From positions 1-64,000 of the forward strand of contig CAMSQM010000009.1 in the NCBI GenBank assembly GCA_947062675.1: a stretch of 64,000 nt of DNA, written 5' to 3'. The notes under the pieces were generated by a model, which saw only the letters and a list, made by a program, of their open reading frames with translations, made no database searches and had not been told where the DNA came from. This document shows, one piece after another, positions 11,398-19,881 of the stretch. This DNA is from an uncultured Roseburia sp. (GTDB lineage Bacteria; Bacillota; Clostridia; Lachnospirales; Lachnospiraceae). The stretch's first letter is position 1, and the number at the start of each line of letters is the position of its first letter. A program made the position numbers and the translations under genes.

Positions 11398-12201
11398 TTA
11401 TGAGAGAAGCGCTTTGTCATTTGCAAATTCTTCCCCGCTCACTTTTTCAAACTGGTGCAGCAGGTCTTCCACAGTCAGTTTTTTCTTTTCTTCTCCGCGA
11501 ATGTCGAGAATGACTTTCCCCTCGTGCATCATGATCAGACGATTGCCGTGTGCGATTGCGTCTTTCATATTGTGCGTGACCATCATGGCCGTCAGGTGAT
11601 TTTCAGCGATAATCCGGTCGGAAATTTCGAGAACTTTTGCCGCGGTTTTCGGGTCGAGAGCCGCCGTGTGCTCGTCCAGGAGGAGCAGCCTTGGTTTTTT
11701 GATGGCGGCCATTAAGAGGGTGATAGCCTGCCGCTGTCCGCCGGAGAGCAGCCCCACTTTGCTGGCAAGGCGGTCCTCAAGGCCAAGATCAAGCGTGGCG
11801 AGCATTCTGCGGTATTCTCCGCGCTCCTTTTTTGTGATTCCCCAGGAGAGTCCCCGGGACTCTCCGCGCCGTGCGGCGATTGCCATATTTTCCTCGATGG
11901 ACATGGTGGTGGCGGTGCCTGTCATCGGATCCTGGAAAACACGGCCCAGATATCTGGCGCGCTTGTGCTCCGAGAGGCGTGTGACATCGTCGCCGCCGAT
12001 AAAGATTTTACCGGAATCAATTGGCCAGAGGCCCGCGACGGCGTTTAAGGTGGTAGACTTTCCTGCCCCGTTGCCGCCGATCACAGTGACAAAATCCCCC
12101 TCATCCAGTGAAAGACAGACGCCGTTTAAGGCGTGTTTTTCATTGATTGTGCCGGGATGAAAAGTTTTATGAATATTATCAATTTTTAACATTTCAGCCA
12201 T
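11398..12201 (-). CDS. ABC transporter ATP-binding protein (TrpXYZ-type importer)
   Basis: 267-residue ATPase powering the permease encoded upstream. Walker A GGNGAGKST (about 41-49), signature LSGGQRQA and Walker B LLLLDEHTAALDP are clear; the Asp-Glu-His-Thr form is typical of the branched-chain/tryptophan importer group. The start overlaps the permease end by eight bases, which indicates translational coupling. Third gene of an SBP-permease-ATPase operon read from the promoter at 14304-14332. Confidence 0.92.
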   Translation of the reverse strand: MAEMLKIDNIHKTFHPGTINEKHALNGVCLSLDEGDFVTVIGGNGAGKSTTLNAVAGLWPIDSGKIFIGGDDVTRLSEHKRARYLGRVFQDPMTGTATTMSIEENMAIAARRGESRGLSWGITKKERGEYRRMLATLDLGLEDRLASKVGLLSGGQRQAITLLMAAIKKPRLLLLDEHTAALDPKTAAKVLEISDRIIAENHLTAMMVTHNMKDAIAHGNRLIMMHEGKVILDIRGEEKKKLTVEDLLHQFEKVSGEEFANDKALLS

Positions 12202-13138
12202 GTGCCCGCTCCTTTCCCTTATATCTGGTTTTCAGATAAGGAATCGCGAGGAAAACTGCCACAATGATTGCGGAGAAAAGCTTCAGATCGTCGGATGGAA
12301 GTTTTAACCACAGTACAATATTCATTACAATATAGTAGATAATGGCTCCCGCGATCACGGATAGCAGAGTGTAGGCAAATGCAAAATGCTTTCCGGCACA
12401 GAGCTTTCCAAAAACAACCTCACCGATGATGACGGCGGCCAGGCCGATGACGATTGCCCCGCGTCCCATGTTGACGTCAGCCGCGCCCTGAAACTGTGCG
12501 TAGAGACCGCCGGAAAGTCCGACGAGACCGTTTGAGAGCATCAGGGCAAGAACAGTGTGAAAATTTGTGCTGATGCCCTGGGCGCGCGCCATCTGCTGAT
12601 TGCAGCCTGTCGCGCGGATCGCGTGTCCCTGCTCTGTTCCGAAATACCAGTACAGAATCGCGACGGTGACAACACAGAACAGGATGCTGGTGGTAAACAC
12701 CTGAATCCGTGTGCCGGTGGAATCCGAGATATAGCGGAGCGAGATGACCAGCGGATACTTGTCCACACTGACGGCCTGGTTTGAGCGGCCCATGATGTTG
12801 AGATTGACCGAGTACAGGGAAATCTGTGTGAGAATGCCCGCAAGAATTCCTGGAATTCCGAGCGCAGTATGGAGCATTCCGGTGACAAAACCGGCTGCCA
12901 TCCCGGCGATAAAAGCAAAAATGAGCGCAGACCACGGATTCATGCCTCCACGGATCAGCATGACTGCGACTGCACCTCCGGTTGCAAGGGAACCGTCCAC
13001 GGTCAGATCGGCAAAATCAAGCAGACGGAACGTAATATAAACACCCAGGGCCATAAGTCCCCACACAAGGCCCTGCGCGAAAGCGCCGGGCATTGAGCGG
13101 AGCAGGGCCATGGGATCCAGTGACATCAGAATCGCCAT
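12194..13138 (-). CDS. ABC transporter permease (TrpXYZ-type)
   Basis: 314-residue integral membrane protein with about eight to nine hydrophobic segments and conserved short motifs of the branched-chain amino-acid permease superfamily, such as FADLTVDGS (about 44) and GLSGGLYAQFQG. It forms the membrane channel for the substrate handed over by the lipoprotein. Lies 16 bases after the lipoprotein gene and overlaps the ATPase gene. The substrate cannot be read from the sequence; tryptophan, tyrosine or other small ligands are possible. Confidence 0.9.
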   Translation of the reverse strand: MAILMSLDPMALLRSMPGAFAQGLVWGLMALGVYITFRLLDFADLTVDGSLATGGAVAVMLIRGGMNPWSALIFAFIAGMAAGFVTGMLHTALGIPGILAGILTQISLYSVNLNIMGRSNQAVSVDKYPLVISLRYISDSTGTRIQVFTTSILFCVVTVAILYWYFGTEQGHAIRATGCNQQMARAQGISTNFHTVLALMLSNGLVGLSGGLYAQFQGAADVNMGRGAIVIGLAAVIIGEVVFGKLCAGKHFAFAYTLLSVIAGAIIYYIVMNIVLWLKLPSDDLKLFSAIIVAVFLAIPYLKTRYKGKERAHG

Positions 13139-13154
13139 AAGAACCCCCAGTCAG

Positions 13155-14249
13155 TTATTCTGCACCGATGGCAGTATAATCGTCGGGAACTGTGAGATTT
13201 AACTTTTCACAGATTTCCGCATTGTATTTTTTTGTGACAGTCGGAGCATATCTGATCTCCATCGTGGAGATATCCGCGCCGTTTTCGAGGATGTCGTAGG
13301 CCATCTCGCCTGCGGTGTAGCCGATATCATAGTAGCTGATGGAAAGCGTTGCGGCGCCGCAGCCTCCGCAGATTCCCTCTTCACCTGCGATGATGGGAAT
13401 ACCTGCCGGGAGAGCGACATTGTTGATGGTCTCGGCATTTGCGGCCATCGTATTGTCGGTCGGTATGTACATGACATCCACGGCGGTTACCATATTCTGG
13501 ACGACAGAAGCGATATCGTTGGAATCGGCCGCGGTGAAGACCTCATAGGCAATATTGTCTTCCTCAAGGCATTTGATGAACTCGTTCGCCTGGTATTCGG
13601 AATTCGGTTCTGCGGAACAGTAGAGAATACCGACTTTCTTTACATCAGGAAACAGCTCCACAAGCATGTCCTCCTGCTCGCTGATCGGAGCAAGATCGGA
13701 AGTTCCCGAAATGTTTCTTCCCGTTGCGCCGGACCAGTCATCCATCTCGAGTGCAGTCGCATAGTCTGTGACGGACGTTCCCAGAACCGGAATTGTGCTG
13801 GTTGCCGCCGCAGCGCTCTGAAGGGAACTGGTAGCGTTTGCCAGAATCAGGCTGTAATTGCTGGAAACGAAATTATTACAGATGGTGGCGCAGTTGGCCG
13901 GTTCGCCCTGGGCATTCTGCAGGTCAAATTTCACGTTCTCCCCGAGCAGTTCGGTCAGGGCAGCCTGAAAACCTTCGGTAGCCTCGTCGAGGGCGGGATG
14001 TTCCAGCTGCTGGCAGATTCCGATGGTGTAGGATGCACCGTCGTTTCCGTCCGCGGCAGATCCGTCTCCAGGGTCACTGTCGTCTGCCGGTGTCTGTCCG
14101 TCTGCGTCCGCAGTGGAATCTGTGTTGCCGGCGGAACTGTTTCCGGAATCTTTGGAGGTACCGGAGTTGTCCGGCCCCCCGCAGGCGGACATGGAGACTG
14201 TCATTGCTGCTGCCATAAGAATCGAAACGATTCTGGTTCTCTTTTTCAT
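13155..14249 (-). CDS. ABC transporter substrate-binding lipoprotein (ABC_sub_bind family)
   Basis: Extracytoplasmic receptor, 364 residues from ATG 14249, which has an AAAGGAGGAG site. A signal peptide ends in SMSAC with Cys23 as the lipidated residue, followed by a Ser/Asp/Gly-rich linker (about 25-75) and a periplasmic-binding fold starting at YTIGICQQLEHPALDE. That opening and the later VKKVGILYCSAEPNSE and AGEEGICGGCGAATLS segments are characteristic of the TrpX/YtrX-like family. The longer frame from 14273 adds eight residues that overlap the ribosome site. First gene of the operon; a small hairpin touches its Shine-Dalgarno region. Confidence 0.92.
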   Translation of the reverse strand: MKKRTRIVSILMAAAMTVSMSACGGPDNSGTSKDSGNSSAGNTDSTADADGQTPADDSDPGDGSAADGNDGASYTIGICQQLEHPALDEATEGFQAALTELLGENVKFDLQNAQGEPANCATICNNFVSSNYSLILANATSSLQSAAAATSTIPVLGTSVTDYATALEMDDWSGATGRNISGTSDLAPISEQEDMLVELFPDVKKVGILYCSAEPNSEYQANEFIKCLEEDNIAYEVFTAADSNDIASVVQNMVTAVDVMYIPTDNTMAANAETINNVALPAGIPIIAGEEGICGGCGAATLSISYYDIGYTAGEMAYDILENGADISTMEIRYAPTVTKKYNAEICEKLNLTVPDDYTAIGAE

Positions 14250-14264
14250 AATCAGATACTCCTC

Positions 14265-14280
14265 CTTTAGCACACTAAAG
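14265..14280 (-). promoter_or_regulatory. Hairpin overlapping the importer's ribosome binding site
   Basis: On the minus strand the leader reads CTTTAG-TGTG-CTAAAG, running directly into GAGGAG. The 3' arm shares the AAG of the Shine-Dalgarno sequence. It could be a short translational switch or a repressor palindrome just after the transcription start. Confidence 0.4.
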
Positions 14281-14303
14281 CTTTAATGTTATCAACAGAA
14301 AAG

Positions 14304-14332
14304 ATTATAATAAGAAAAGGAAGATTCGTCAA
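14304..14332 (-). promoter_or_regulatory. Sigma-A promoter of the ABC importer operon
   Basis: Minus strand TTGACG, 17-base spacer, TATAAT. Leader length is only about 45 bases, too short for a T-box or trp attenuator. Confidence 0.8.
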
Positions 14333-14383
14333 GCTGTTCCTGCGGGAGGGCAGAGAGAAAATAGAAAAAAACTAAAAAAAGAC

Positions 14384-14412
14384 TTCAAAAAAGATTTCGG
14401 ATGTGTTATAAT
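14384..14412 (+). promoter_or_regulatory. Promoter of tRNA-Pro
   Basis: TTCAAA (14384-14389), 17 bases, TATAAT (14407-14412), 15 bases before the tRNA 5' end. Confidence 0.6.
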
Positions 14413-14427
14413 AAAAAAACAGTACAT

Positions 14428-14501
14428 CGGAGCATGGCGTAGTTTGGTAGCGCGCACGGCTGGGGGCCGTGAGGTCGCAGGTTCAAATCCTGTTGCTCCG
14501 A
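14428..14501 (+). tRNA. tRNA-Pro (anticodon GGG)
   Basis: 74 bases fold into a full cloverleaf: acceptor CGGAGCA/TGCTCCG, D arm GCGTAGTTTGGTAGCGC, anticodon stem CACGG/CCGTG with loop CTGGGGG (anticodon GGG, reads CCC/CCU), T arm GCAGG-TTCAAAT-CCTGT, discriminator A. The CCA end is not encoded. It stands alone between a promoter and a strong terminator. Confidence 0.95.
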
Positions 14502-14520
14502 TTTTCATGTTACAGACGGA

Positions 14521-14557
14521 GAGGGCGTCCATGCCATAGCGTGGACGCCCTCTTTTT
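14521..14557 (+). terminator. Terminator of tRNA-Pro
   Basis: Perfect 11-bp stem GAGGGCGTCCA/TGGACGCCCTC, 10-base loop, TTTTT. Confidence 0.9.
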
Positions 14558-14598
14558 CGTGATTCCTGACCCTGCGCTTTCTGTGCCTGCGCTTTCTT

Positions 14599-15234
14599 TC
14601 ATTCCTGTGTGGCTGCCGGCGTATGGGACATCAGAAAATTCAGTGAGCCCACCGGATTACCGGTTCCTTTTTCCAGCAGCGAGATCAGCCCCAGCAGCGT
14701 GTCCTCGGTATCCTCAATGGATGACGGGACAAGGGAATTGTCCAGTTTTACCGTAAGTACAATCAGAACGATTTCGGCCAGTGCCGCCGGATAATCAAAA
14801 TGAATTTCACCGTCCGCGATACCCTGACAGATGATCTCTGTCAGCGTCGGTTTCAGTTCAGCGATCAGATGGTTCATGTATTTCTGATGCAGTAAAGCCC
14901 GCTCCTGAACATTTGACTGCGCCGGTTCCGGCTGCTGGTTTAGGAACAGGGAAGAAGAACTCCTGCACGCCTGGAATATCATAGCCATGCGCGTGAACGG
15001 GGAGATACCGGTCTGTGCGGCCAGTTCCTTGGCGGTTTCAAGAGGTTTTTCGTAGCTGCGCTCTACCAGGGCTTCAAAGATCGCTTCTTTCGAGGGAAAA
15101 TAGTAATAGATACTTCCCTTTCCGATCCCGGCGGTCTGGGCGATTTCGCTGACAGAAATCGTCTGCAGATTTCTGCCCCCGAGCAGCGTTTCAAGTGCAT
15201 TCAGAATTTTGTCATATTTTACGTTATTCGGCAT
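14599..15234 (-). CDS. TetR/AcrR family regulator of the adjacent acyl-ligase operon
   Basis: 211-residue regulator with the TetR DNA-binding helix-turn-helix at 20-55 (ISVSEIAQTAGIGKGSIYYYF). The C-terminal ligand domain is variable, as expected. It is divergent from the hydrolase/condensation/carrier/ligase operon, and two identical 11-bp palindromes sit over that operon's promoter. It most likely represses them and responds to a product or substrate of the pathway. Fatty acyl-CoA or a lipid is a reasonable guess for the effector because the operon activates acyl groups. The ribosome site is weak. Confidence 0.92.
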   Translation of the reverse strand: MPNNVKYDKILNALETLLGGRNLQTISVSEIAQTAGIGKGSIYYYFPSKEAIFEALVERSYEKPLETAKELAAQTGISPFTRMAMIFQACRSSSSLFLNQQPEPAQSNVQERALLHQKYMNHLIAELKPTLTEIICQGIADGEIHFDYPAALAEIVLIVLTVKLDNSLVPSSIEDTEDTLLGLISLLEKGTGNPVGSLNFLMSHTPAATQE

Positions 15235-15282
15235 TTCTGCAGGTCAACCCCTTAAGTAAATTTCATCCGTAAAGACCTTTTT

Positions 15283-15312
15283 ATTATAGCATGCATAATG
15301 TATGAGCGGCAA
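15283..15312 (-). promoter_or_regulatory. Promoter of the tetR gene
   Basis: Minus strand TTGCCG, 18 bases, TATAAT. The start point is about 60 bases from the first operator, so autoregulation would need looping or weak occlusion. Confidence 0.5.
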
Positions 15313-15370
15313 TTGGTAAAAACGGACAGAAAATACTTCCGCAAAGCCGCAAATTTTGACCTTCAGAGTG

Positions 15371-15399
15371 TTGACCAATGGTCGATTAAGTGTTAATGT
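15371..15399 (+). promoter_or_regulatory. Promoter of the hydrolase/condensation/ACP/ligase operon
   Basis: TTGACC (15371-15376), 17 bases, TAATGT (15394-15399). The -35 element lies inside the first TetR-type palindrome and the second palindrome covers about +11 to +21, the classic layout for repression. Confidence 0.65.
15373..15383. promoter_or_regulatory. TetR operator 1
   Basis: GACCAATGGTC, a perfect 5+1+5 palindrome embedded in TTGACCAATGGTCGA. An identical core recurs 44 bases downstream, about four helical turns away. Confidence 0.75.
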
Positions 15400-15416
15400 A
15401 TAAGAAAACAAGCACT

Positions 15417-15427
15417 GACCAATGGTC
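15417..15427. promoter_or_regulatory. TetR operator 2
   Basis: Second exact GACCAATGGTC, flanked CT...GAA, just before the hydrolase ribosome site (GGAGG at 15444-15448). Confidence 0.75.
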
Positions 15428-15452
15428 GAAATTAGTTGTAAATGGAGGTTTT

Positions 15453-16394
15453 ATGAAAGGGTTTGTAAAAGCGATGCTGGCCGTGGGAGCAGTTGTGGCC
15501 GCGGGGGCCGGGGAGACAATTTATTTCTACCGGCGCACGATGAAACGGAATGAGGCGAAAACGGAGCGCACCATGAAGATGGCGGGAACGGACTGGTCGC
15601 AGTATGCCGGTTTTATCGGAGAGAGGAAGAACCGGATGCTTGCGCACCCGCACAGCGACGTCTGGATACAGTCGGAGGACGGGCTGAAGCTGCATGCAAC
15701 CTGGTTTCCGTGCGGGGATGAGAAAAAGGCAGTCGTGTGCTTCCACGGATATACGAGCCAGGGGATGAGCGATTACATCGCCCTTTCGGATTATTATCTG
15801 AAAAACGGCTTTTCCATGCTTCTGGTGGATGAGCGTGCGCACGGGCAGAGTGAGGGGGAGTATATCGGTTTCGGGTGTCTGGACCGGAGAGACGCGCTCT
15901 GCTGGCTGAAATGGGTGACCGGGCGCTGCGGGGAAGAGGTGCAGGTTCTGCTCCACGGAACATCGATGGGAGGGGCTGCCGTGCTGATGGCGAGCGGGCT
16001 TTCGCTCCCGCCGCAGGTAAAAGGGATTATTTCGGACTGCGGATTTACATCTCCGAAGGAGGTGTTTACCCATGTGCTGCATTCAATGTACCATCTTCCG
16101 GCGTTTCCGGTTATTCCGGCTGCAGATTTTATCAACCGGAAAGCTGCCGGATACGGCATGGACGAATGCAATGCGGCGCGGGAGGTGAGAAAGGCGAAGG
16201 TGCCGATCCTGATGATTCACGGGGACGCGGATACATTTGTGCCGTCTGAAATGTGTGAGCGGATTTATGCGAACATTGCCTCGCCGAAACAGAAACTGAT
16301 CGTAAAGGGAGCTGCGCACGCGGAGAGTTATTATAAAGATACTGAAGCGTATGAGCGCGCAATGGATGAATTAATCGGAGGTGTTGTGAAATGA
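15453..16394 (+). CDS. Membrane-anchored alpha/beta hydrolase
   Basis: 313 residues. An N-terminal hydrophobic segment (about 5-22, GFVKAMLAVGAVVAAGAG) should tether it to the membrane, with the hydrolase domain after it. The nucleophile elbow GTSMGG is near residue 168-173, an oxyanion-type HGYT lies near 97, the acid Asp is in MIHGDADTFVP and the catalytic His in GAAHAESYY. Family members are esterases, lipases or thioesterases; with a carrier protein and an acyl ligase downstream, release or trimming of an acyl product is plausible. ATG 15453 has GGAGG; the longer frame starts inside the operator region. Its stop overlaps the next start (ATGA). Confidence 0.88.
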   Translation: MKGFVKAMLAVGAVVAAGAGETIYFYRRTMKRNEAKTERTMKMAGTDWSQYAGFIGERKNRMLAHPHSDVWIQSEDGLKLHATWFPCGDEKKAVVCFHGYTSQGMSDYIALSDYYLKNGFSMLLVDERAHGQSEGEYIGFGCLDRRDALCWLKWVTGRCGEEVQVLLHGTSMGGAAVLMASGLSLPPQVKGIISDCGFTSPKEVFTHVLHSMYHLPAFPVIPAADFINRKAAGYGMDECNAAREVRKAKVPILMIHGDADTFVPSEMCERIYANIASPKQKLIVKGAAHAESYYKDTEAYERAMDELIGGVVK

Positions 16395-17794
16395 TGAAGA
16401 CGAGAAAAGGATATAAGGTATACCCGCTGACCGTGGCTCAGAAATTCCATTTTTTCTATCTGGATTTCTGCCCGAAAAAACAGGTGCTCAATATCGGCAA
16501 CAGCCTGGTGATCGAGGTGGAGCTGGATTTTGAGCAGCTGAAAAAGGCCATTTACAAGGCGTACGAGCGGTGCGAGTCCATGAGGCTGCGCTTTACACAG
16601 GACAAGGAAGGCAACTGGTATCAGTATGTGGTGGACAGGGAAGAGCGTGATATTGAATTTGTGGATTTCACGGGACAGACGGTGGAGCAGGCAGATGCCG
16701 TGATGCAGGGCTGGACGGAAGTTCCGTTTGAGCATCACGATGCGCCGCAGAACCGGATTGTCATGATAAAGCTGCCGGACGGCTACAGCGGAGTCTATAT
16801 GCTGGTGGATCATCTCACGATGGATGCGCAGTCGATCATCTGTTTTCTGAAAGATGTGATTGAGATCTACTGTAACGCGATGTATGAGGATGTGCCATAC
16901 CCGAAGGAGATGGCGTCCTATATCACGCAGCTGAAAAAGGATCTGGCATATGAGGCCGGATGCCGCGCGAAGGAGCGCGACGAAGAATTTTTCCGCAAAC
17001 TGATTGAATCCTCGGAGCCTGTATATAATGGTGTTGACGGCACGAGGCGGCTTGACGAGGCGCGGGAGCGCACCGGAAATCCGGATGTGCGCGCGGCGCT
17101 TAACGTGTCGGACTCGGTGGAATCCGCCCTGGATATTTTCCATCTCGAGGCGGAGCCGACGAAACGGCTGATGGATTTCTGCGAAAAATATCACGTATCG
17201 CTGGTCTGTCTGCTGATGATGGGACTGCGCACCTATTTCCAGAAAATGAACGGGCATGACGATGTGTCGATCAATACGGCGATTGCGCGAAGGGCGACGC
17301 TACAGGAGAAAAAATCGGGCGGTACCCGCATTCACTCCTTCCCGTTCCGCACCATTCTGTCCACGGACAGGACTTTCCTTGAAGGGATATATGAGATGCG
17401 CGACAGGCAGAATGAGCTGTTCCGCCATGCAAATTATGATCCGGTGGCCTATTTTGCACACCGCGGCAGGACATATCCGGCAGAGCCGGGAGCTACCTAC
17501 GAGCCGATGTCGCTGACGTATCAGCCGCTGACCTTAAAGGAGAAAGGGCTTGACAAGCTCGGGGACATCCGCTACCGTACAAAATGGTACCCGAACGGGG
17601 CGACAACCCAGGCGATGTACCTGACTGTGATGCACCGCTCAGACGATAACGGTCTTGATTTTAACTTTGAACATCAGATAAAAGCAGTTTCGCGTGACCA
17701 GCTGGAATACTTTTACTATTATCTCTGCAAAATTATGTTCAAAGGGATTGAAGATCCGGAACAGACCATCGGCGCCATTATAAATGCGGTATAG
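16391..17794 (+). CDS. Stand-alone condensation-domain-like acyltransferase
   Basis: 467 residues resembling NRPS condensation domains and related CoA/carrier-dependent acyltransferases. The opening YPLTVAQKFHFF and the motif DHLTMDA at 140-146 match the HHxxxDG active site; the first His is Asp, but the catalytic second His (141) and the structural Asp (145) are kept. It would join an acyl or aminoacyl group on the carrier protein to an amine or alcohol. It overlaps the hydrolase gene by four bases and precedes the carrier gene by 21. A lone C protein beside a lone T and a lone A protein suggests a dissociated one-module system. Confidence 0.82.
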   Translation: MMKTRKGYKVYPLTVAQKFHFFYLDFCPKKQVLNIGNSLVIEVELDFEQLKKAIYKAYERCESMRLRFTQDKEGNWYQYVVDREERDIEFVDFTGQTVEQADAVMQGWTEVPFEHHDAPQNRIVMIKLPDGYSGVYMLVDHLTMDAQSIICFLKDVIEIYCNAMYEDVPYPKEMASYITQLKKDLAYEAGCRAKERDEEFFRKLIESSEPVYNGVDGTRRLDEARERTGNPDVRAALNVSDSVESALDIFHLEAEPTKRLMDFCEKYHVSLVCLLMMGLRTYFQKMNGHDDVSINTAIARRATLQEKKSGGTRIHSFPFRTILSTDRTFLEGIYEMRDRQNELFRHANYDPVAYFAHRGRTYPAEPGATYEPMSLTYQPLTLKEKGLDKLGDIRYRTKWYPNGATTQAMYLTVMHRSDDNGLDFNFEHQIKAVSRDQLEYFYYYLCKIMFKGIEDPEQTIGAIINAV

Positions 17795-17815
17795 ACAGAA
17801 AGGAGAATGCAGGAT

Positions 17816-18049
17816 ATGTTTGAAAAACTGGCAGATATTATAGTGAATTATGTGGAAGTGGACAGGGCGGCGATCCGGCCGGAATCCCGTTTTATGGAGG
17901 ATCTCGGGTTTACCTCATTTGATTTTATGAGTATGCTCGGCGAGCTCGAGGATGAATTTGAGACTGAAATTGATCAGCAGGAGGCTGCGGGCATCCGCAC
18001 CGTGCAGGAAGCGGCAGATTACCTGGAGAAGCTGACGAAAGAAGCATAG
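17816..18049 (+). CDS. Acyl/peptidyl carrier protein
   Basis: 77-residue acidic four-helix carrier. The phosphopantetheine site is Ser34 in EDLGFTSFDF, a variant of the usual LGxDSL. ATG 17816 is preferred because AAAGGAG lies ten bases upstream; the in-frame ATG 17807 is only two bases from it. Between condensation and ligase genes, it is the tethering partner of both. No phosphopantetheinyl transferase is encoded nearby, so a housekeeping Sfp/AcpS enzyme must modify it. Confidence 0.9.
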   Translation: MFEKLADIIVNYVEVDRAAIRPESRFMEDLGFTSFDFMSMLGELEDEFETEIDQQEAAGIRTVQEAADYLEKLTKEA

Positions 18050-18086
18050 GGAAAAGATTATCACAGGGAAAGGTACGGTGTCTTAA

Positions 18087-19595
18087 ATGGTCTGTGGGAC
18101 AATTCGTGAGATCCTGACGGGGGCGGAGCAGCGCTTCGGCGCGGAGGACGCCATCCGCTATAAAAAGAAGAAAGATGAGACAGAGGCGAAGACATACACG
18201 CAGTTAAAGGAAGACAGCGAACATTTTTCAGCGGCGCTGGCGGCGCTCGGGGAGCAGGGGAGTCATATCGCCATAACCGGGGCAACTTCCTATCCGTGGC
18301 TGGTATCCTATTTTGGCACGGTAAACAGCGGCAGCGTTGCCGTGCCGCTGGATGTCTCCCTTCCAGCGGAAGAAATGTGCGAGCTGATTGACCGGGCGGA
18401 TGTGACGACGTTTGTTTTTGACGGCCTGCGCGCGGATGTCGCCGCGATCGCGGGGGAACGATGCCCGAAGTTAAAGTACCTTATCTCCATGCAGCAGGAA
18501 GAGAGTGATAAAGATACTTTATCTTTTGAGGCGCTGCTGCGGGAACACAGAGAGGGGTTTGACTATGCACCGCAGCCTGAGCAGCTGTGCACGATCATGT
18601 TCACCTCCGGCACAACGGGAAAGAGCAAGGGCGTGATGCTGACGCACCGCAACCTGGCTGAAAACGCCACCTGCCTGGATATGAAAATTCCGGAGCGGAC
18701 GGTGATACTTACGGTACTTCCGATTCACCACGCCTACTGTCTTTCAATGGATATTCTCAAGGGCATTTCGCTGGGCAGCGTTATCTGCATCAACGACTCC
18801 CTGATCCGGGTGGCGAAGAATATTAAACTGTTTGAGCCGGAGATGATTCTGATGGTGCCGCTGATGATTGAGACGCTCGCAAAGAAGCTGGAAGAGACGT
18901 CCTGGCTTCCGCCCGCCATTGTGAAGGGCAAAGTATTCGGAAAGCAGTTTCACACGATCTGCAGCGGCGGCGCATATTTAAACCCAGCGTATCTGGAGTT
19001 GTTTGAGAAATACGGAATCACGATTCTTCAGGGTTACGGGATGACGGAGTGCGCCCCGGTGATCAGCAACAATGTGAGCTGGAATATCCGGAAAGACTCG
19101 GTGGGGCAGCTTCTGCCAAACTGCGAGGCGAAAACCGTGGACGGAGAACTCTGGGTCCGCGGCAGCAGCGTGATGCAGGGGTATTACAAAATGCCGGAAG
19201 AGACGGCGGATGCCTTAAAGGACGGATGGCTTGTCACCGGGGATCTCGGCTATGTGGATGAGGAGCGGTTTGTTTATCTGACCGGCAGGAAGAAGAACCT
19301 TATCATCACGAAAAACGGCGAAAATGTTTCACCGGAAGAAGTGGAGAACAGGATCGGCCTGCAGCGTCTTGTGCAGGAAATTCTTGTGCGTGAGAGCGAG
19401 GGCGTGATCGAAGCTGAGATTTTTCCCGATTACGAGTACGCAAAGAAAAAGAGGATTAAGGATATCGGGCGGGAGCTGCAGCAGATTATTGATGATTACA
19501 ATCTCAGCGTGCCCGCGCACCGGAAAGTATACCGCCTGAAAGTGCGGGAGACGGAATTTGAAAAAACGCCGTCTAAGAAAATTAAACGGTATTAG
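18087..19595 (+). CDS. AMP-forming acyl/amino-acid ligase (ANL superfamily)
   Basis: 502 residues, single adenylation enzyme. Motifs: FTSGTTGKSKG (A3, about 172-182), GYGMTE (A5, about 316), TGDLGY (A7, about 384), GRKKNLIITKNGENVSPEEVE (A8 hinge, split at the Asn) and the A10 lysine in PSKKIKRY at the very C-terminus. It activates a carboxylate with ATP and loads it on the upstream carrier protein. It resembles long-chain fatty acid ligases more than amino-acid A domains, but specificity cannot be read reliably. Last gene of the operon, with a terminator 30 bases on. Confidence 0.9.
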   Translation: MVCGTIREILTGAEQRFGAEDAIRYKKKKDETEAKTYTQLKEDSEHFSAALAALGEQGSHIAITGATSYPWLVSYFGTVNSGSVAVPLDVSLPAEEMCELIDRADVTTFVFDGLRADVAAIAGERCPKLKYLISMQQEESDKDTLSFEALLREHREGFDYAPQPEQLCTIMFTSGTTGKSKGVMLTHRNLAENATCLDMKIPERTVILTVLPIHHAYCLSMDILKGISLGSVICINDSLIRVAKNIKLFEPEMILMVPLMIETLAKKLEETSWLPPAIVKGKVFGKQFHTICSGGAYLNPAYLELFEKYGITILQGYGMTECAPVISNNVSWNIRKDSVGQLLPNCEAKTVDGELWVRGSSVMQGYYKMPEETADALKDGWLVTGDLGYVDEERFVYLTGRKKNLIITKNGENVSPEEVENRIGLQRLVQEILVRESEGVIEAEIFPDYEYAKKKRIKDIGRELQQIIDDYNLSVPAHRKVYRLKVRETEFEKTPSKKIKRY

Positions 19596-19625
19596 CCGGC
19601 GCCGCCGGAAAGCCGGTTATCCCGG

Positions 19626-19673
19626 ACAGGGGAGGCAGTCGCTCACAGGAGCTGCTGCCTCCCCTGTATTTTT
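19626..19673 (+). terminator. Terminator of the acyl-ligase operon
   Basis: ACAGGGGAGGCAG pairs with CTGCCTCCCCTGT (13 bp), then ATTTTTAT. Confidence 0.85.
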
Positions 19674-19881
19674 ATGCGCACGGGCACCCGGAGGAAGAAT
19701 GTCAGCAAAAGCTGACGGGTGCCCGGCGCGCGGGTAGTGGAGAAGGTCATTCCCATGCCCGATTGCCCGCGGGGCGGCTTTTGGGACCGCACATTACAGA
19801 GACAGAATGGATACACCGTGAACTTCTTAAGAAACATGACGTTTTTCAAAATCCGTAAAACAGACAATCGAAAAGGAAATT

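Noticed and set aside
14250-14303. T-box or trp attenuator before the ABC importer
   Set aside because: The leader is about 45 bases, with no T-box sequence, anticodon-like stem or run of Trp codons.
16391-19595. Fragment of a large NRPS gene cluster
   Set aside because: Each domain is a complete stand-alone gene with its own ribosome site, and a strong terminator closes the operon. No modular NRPS or PKS is present.
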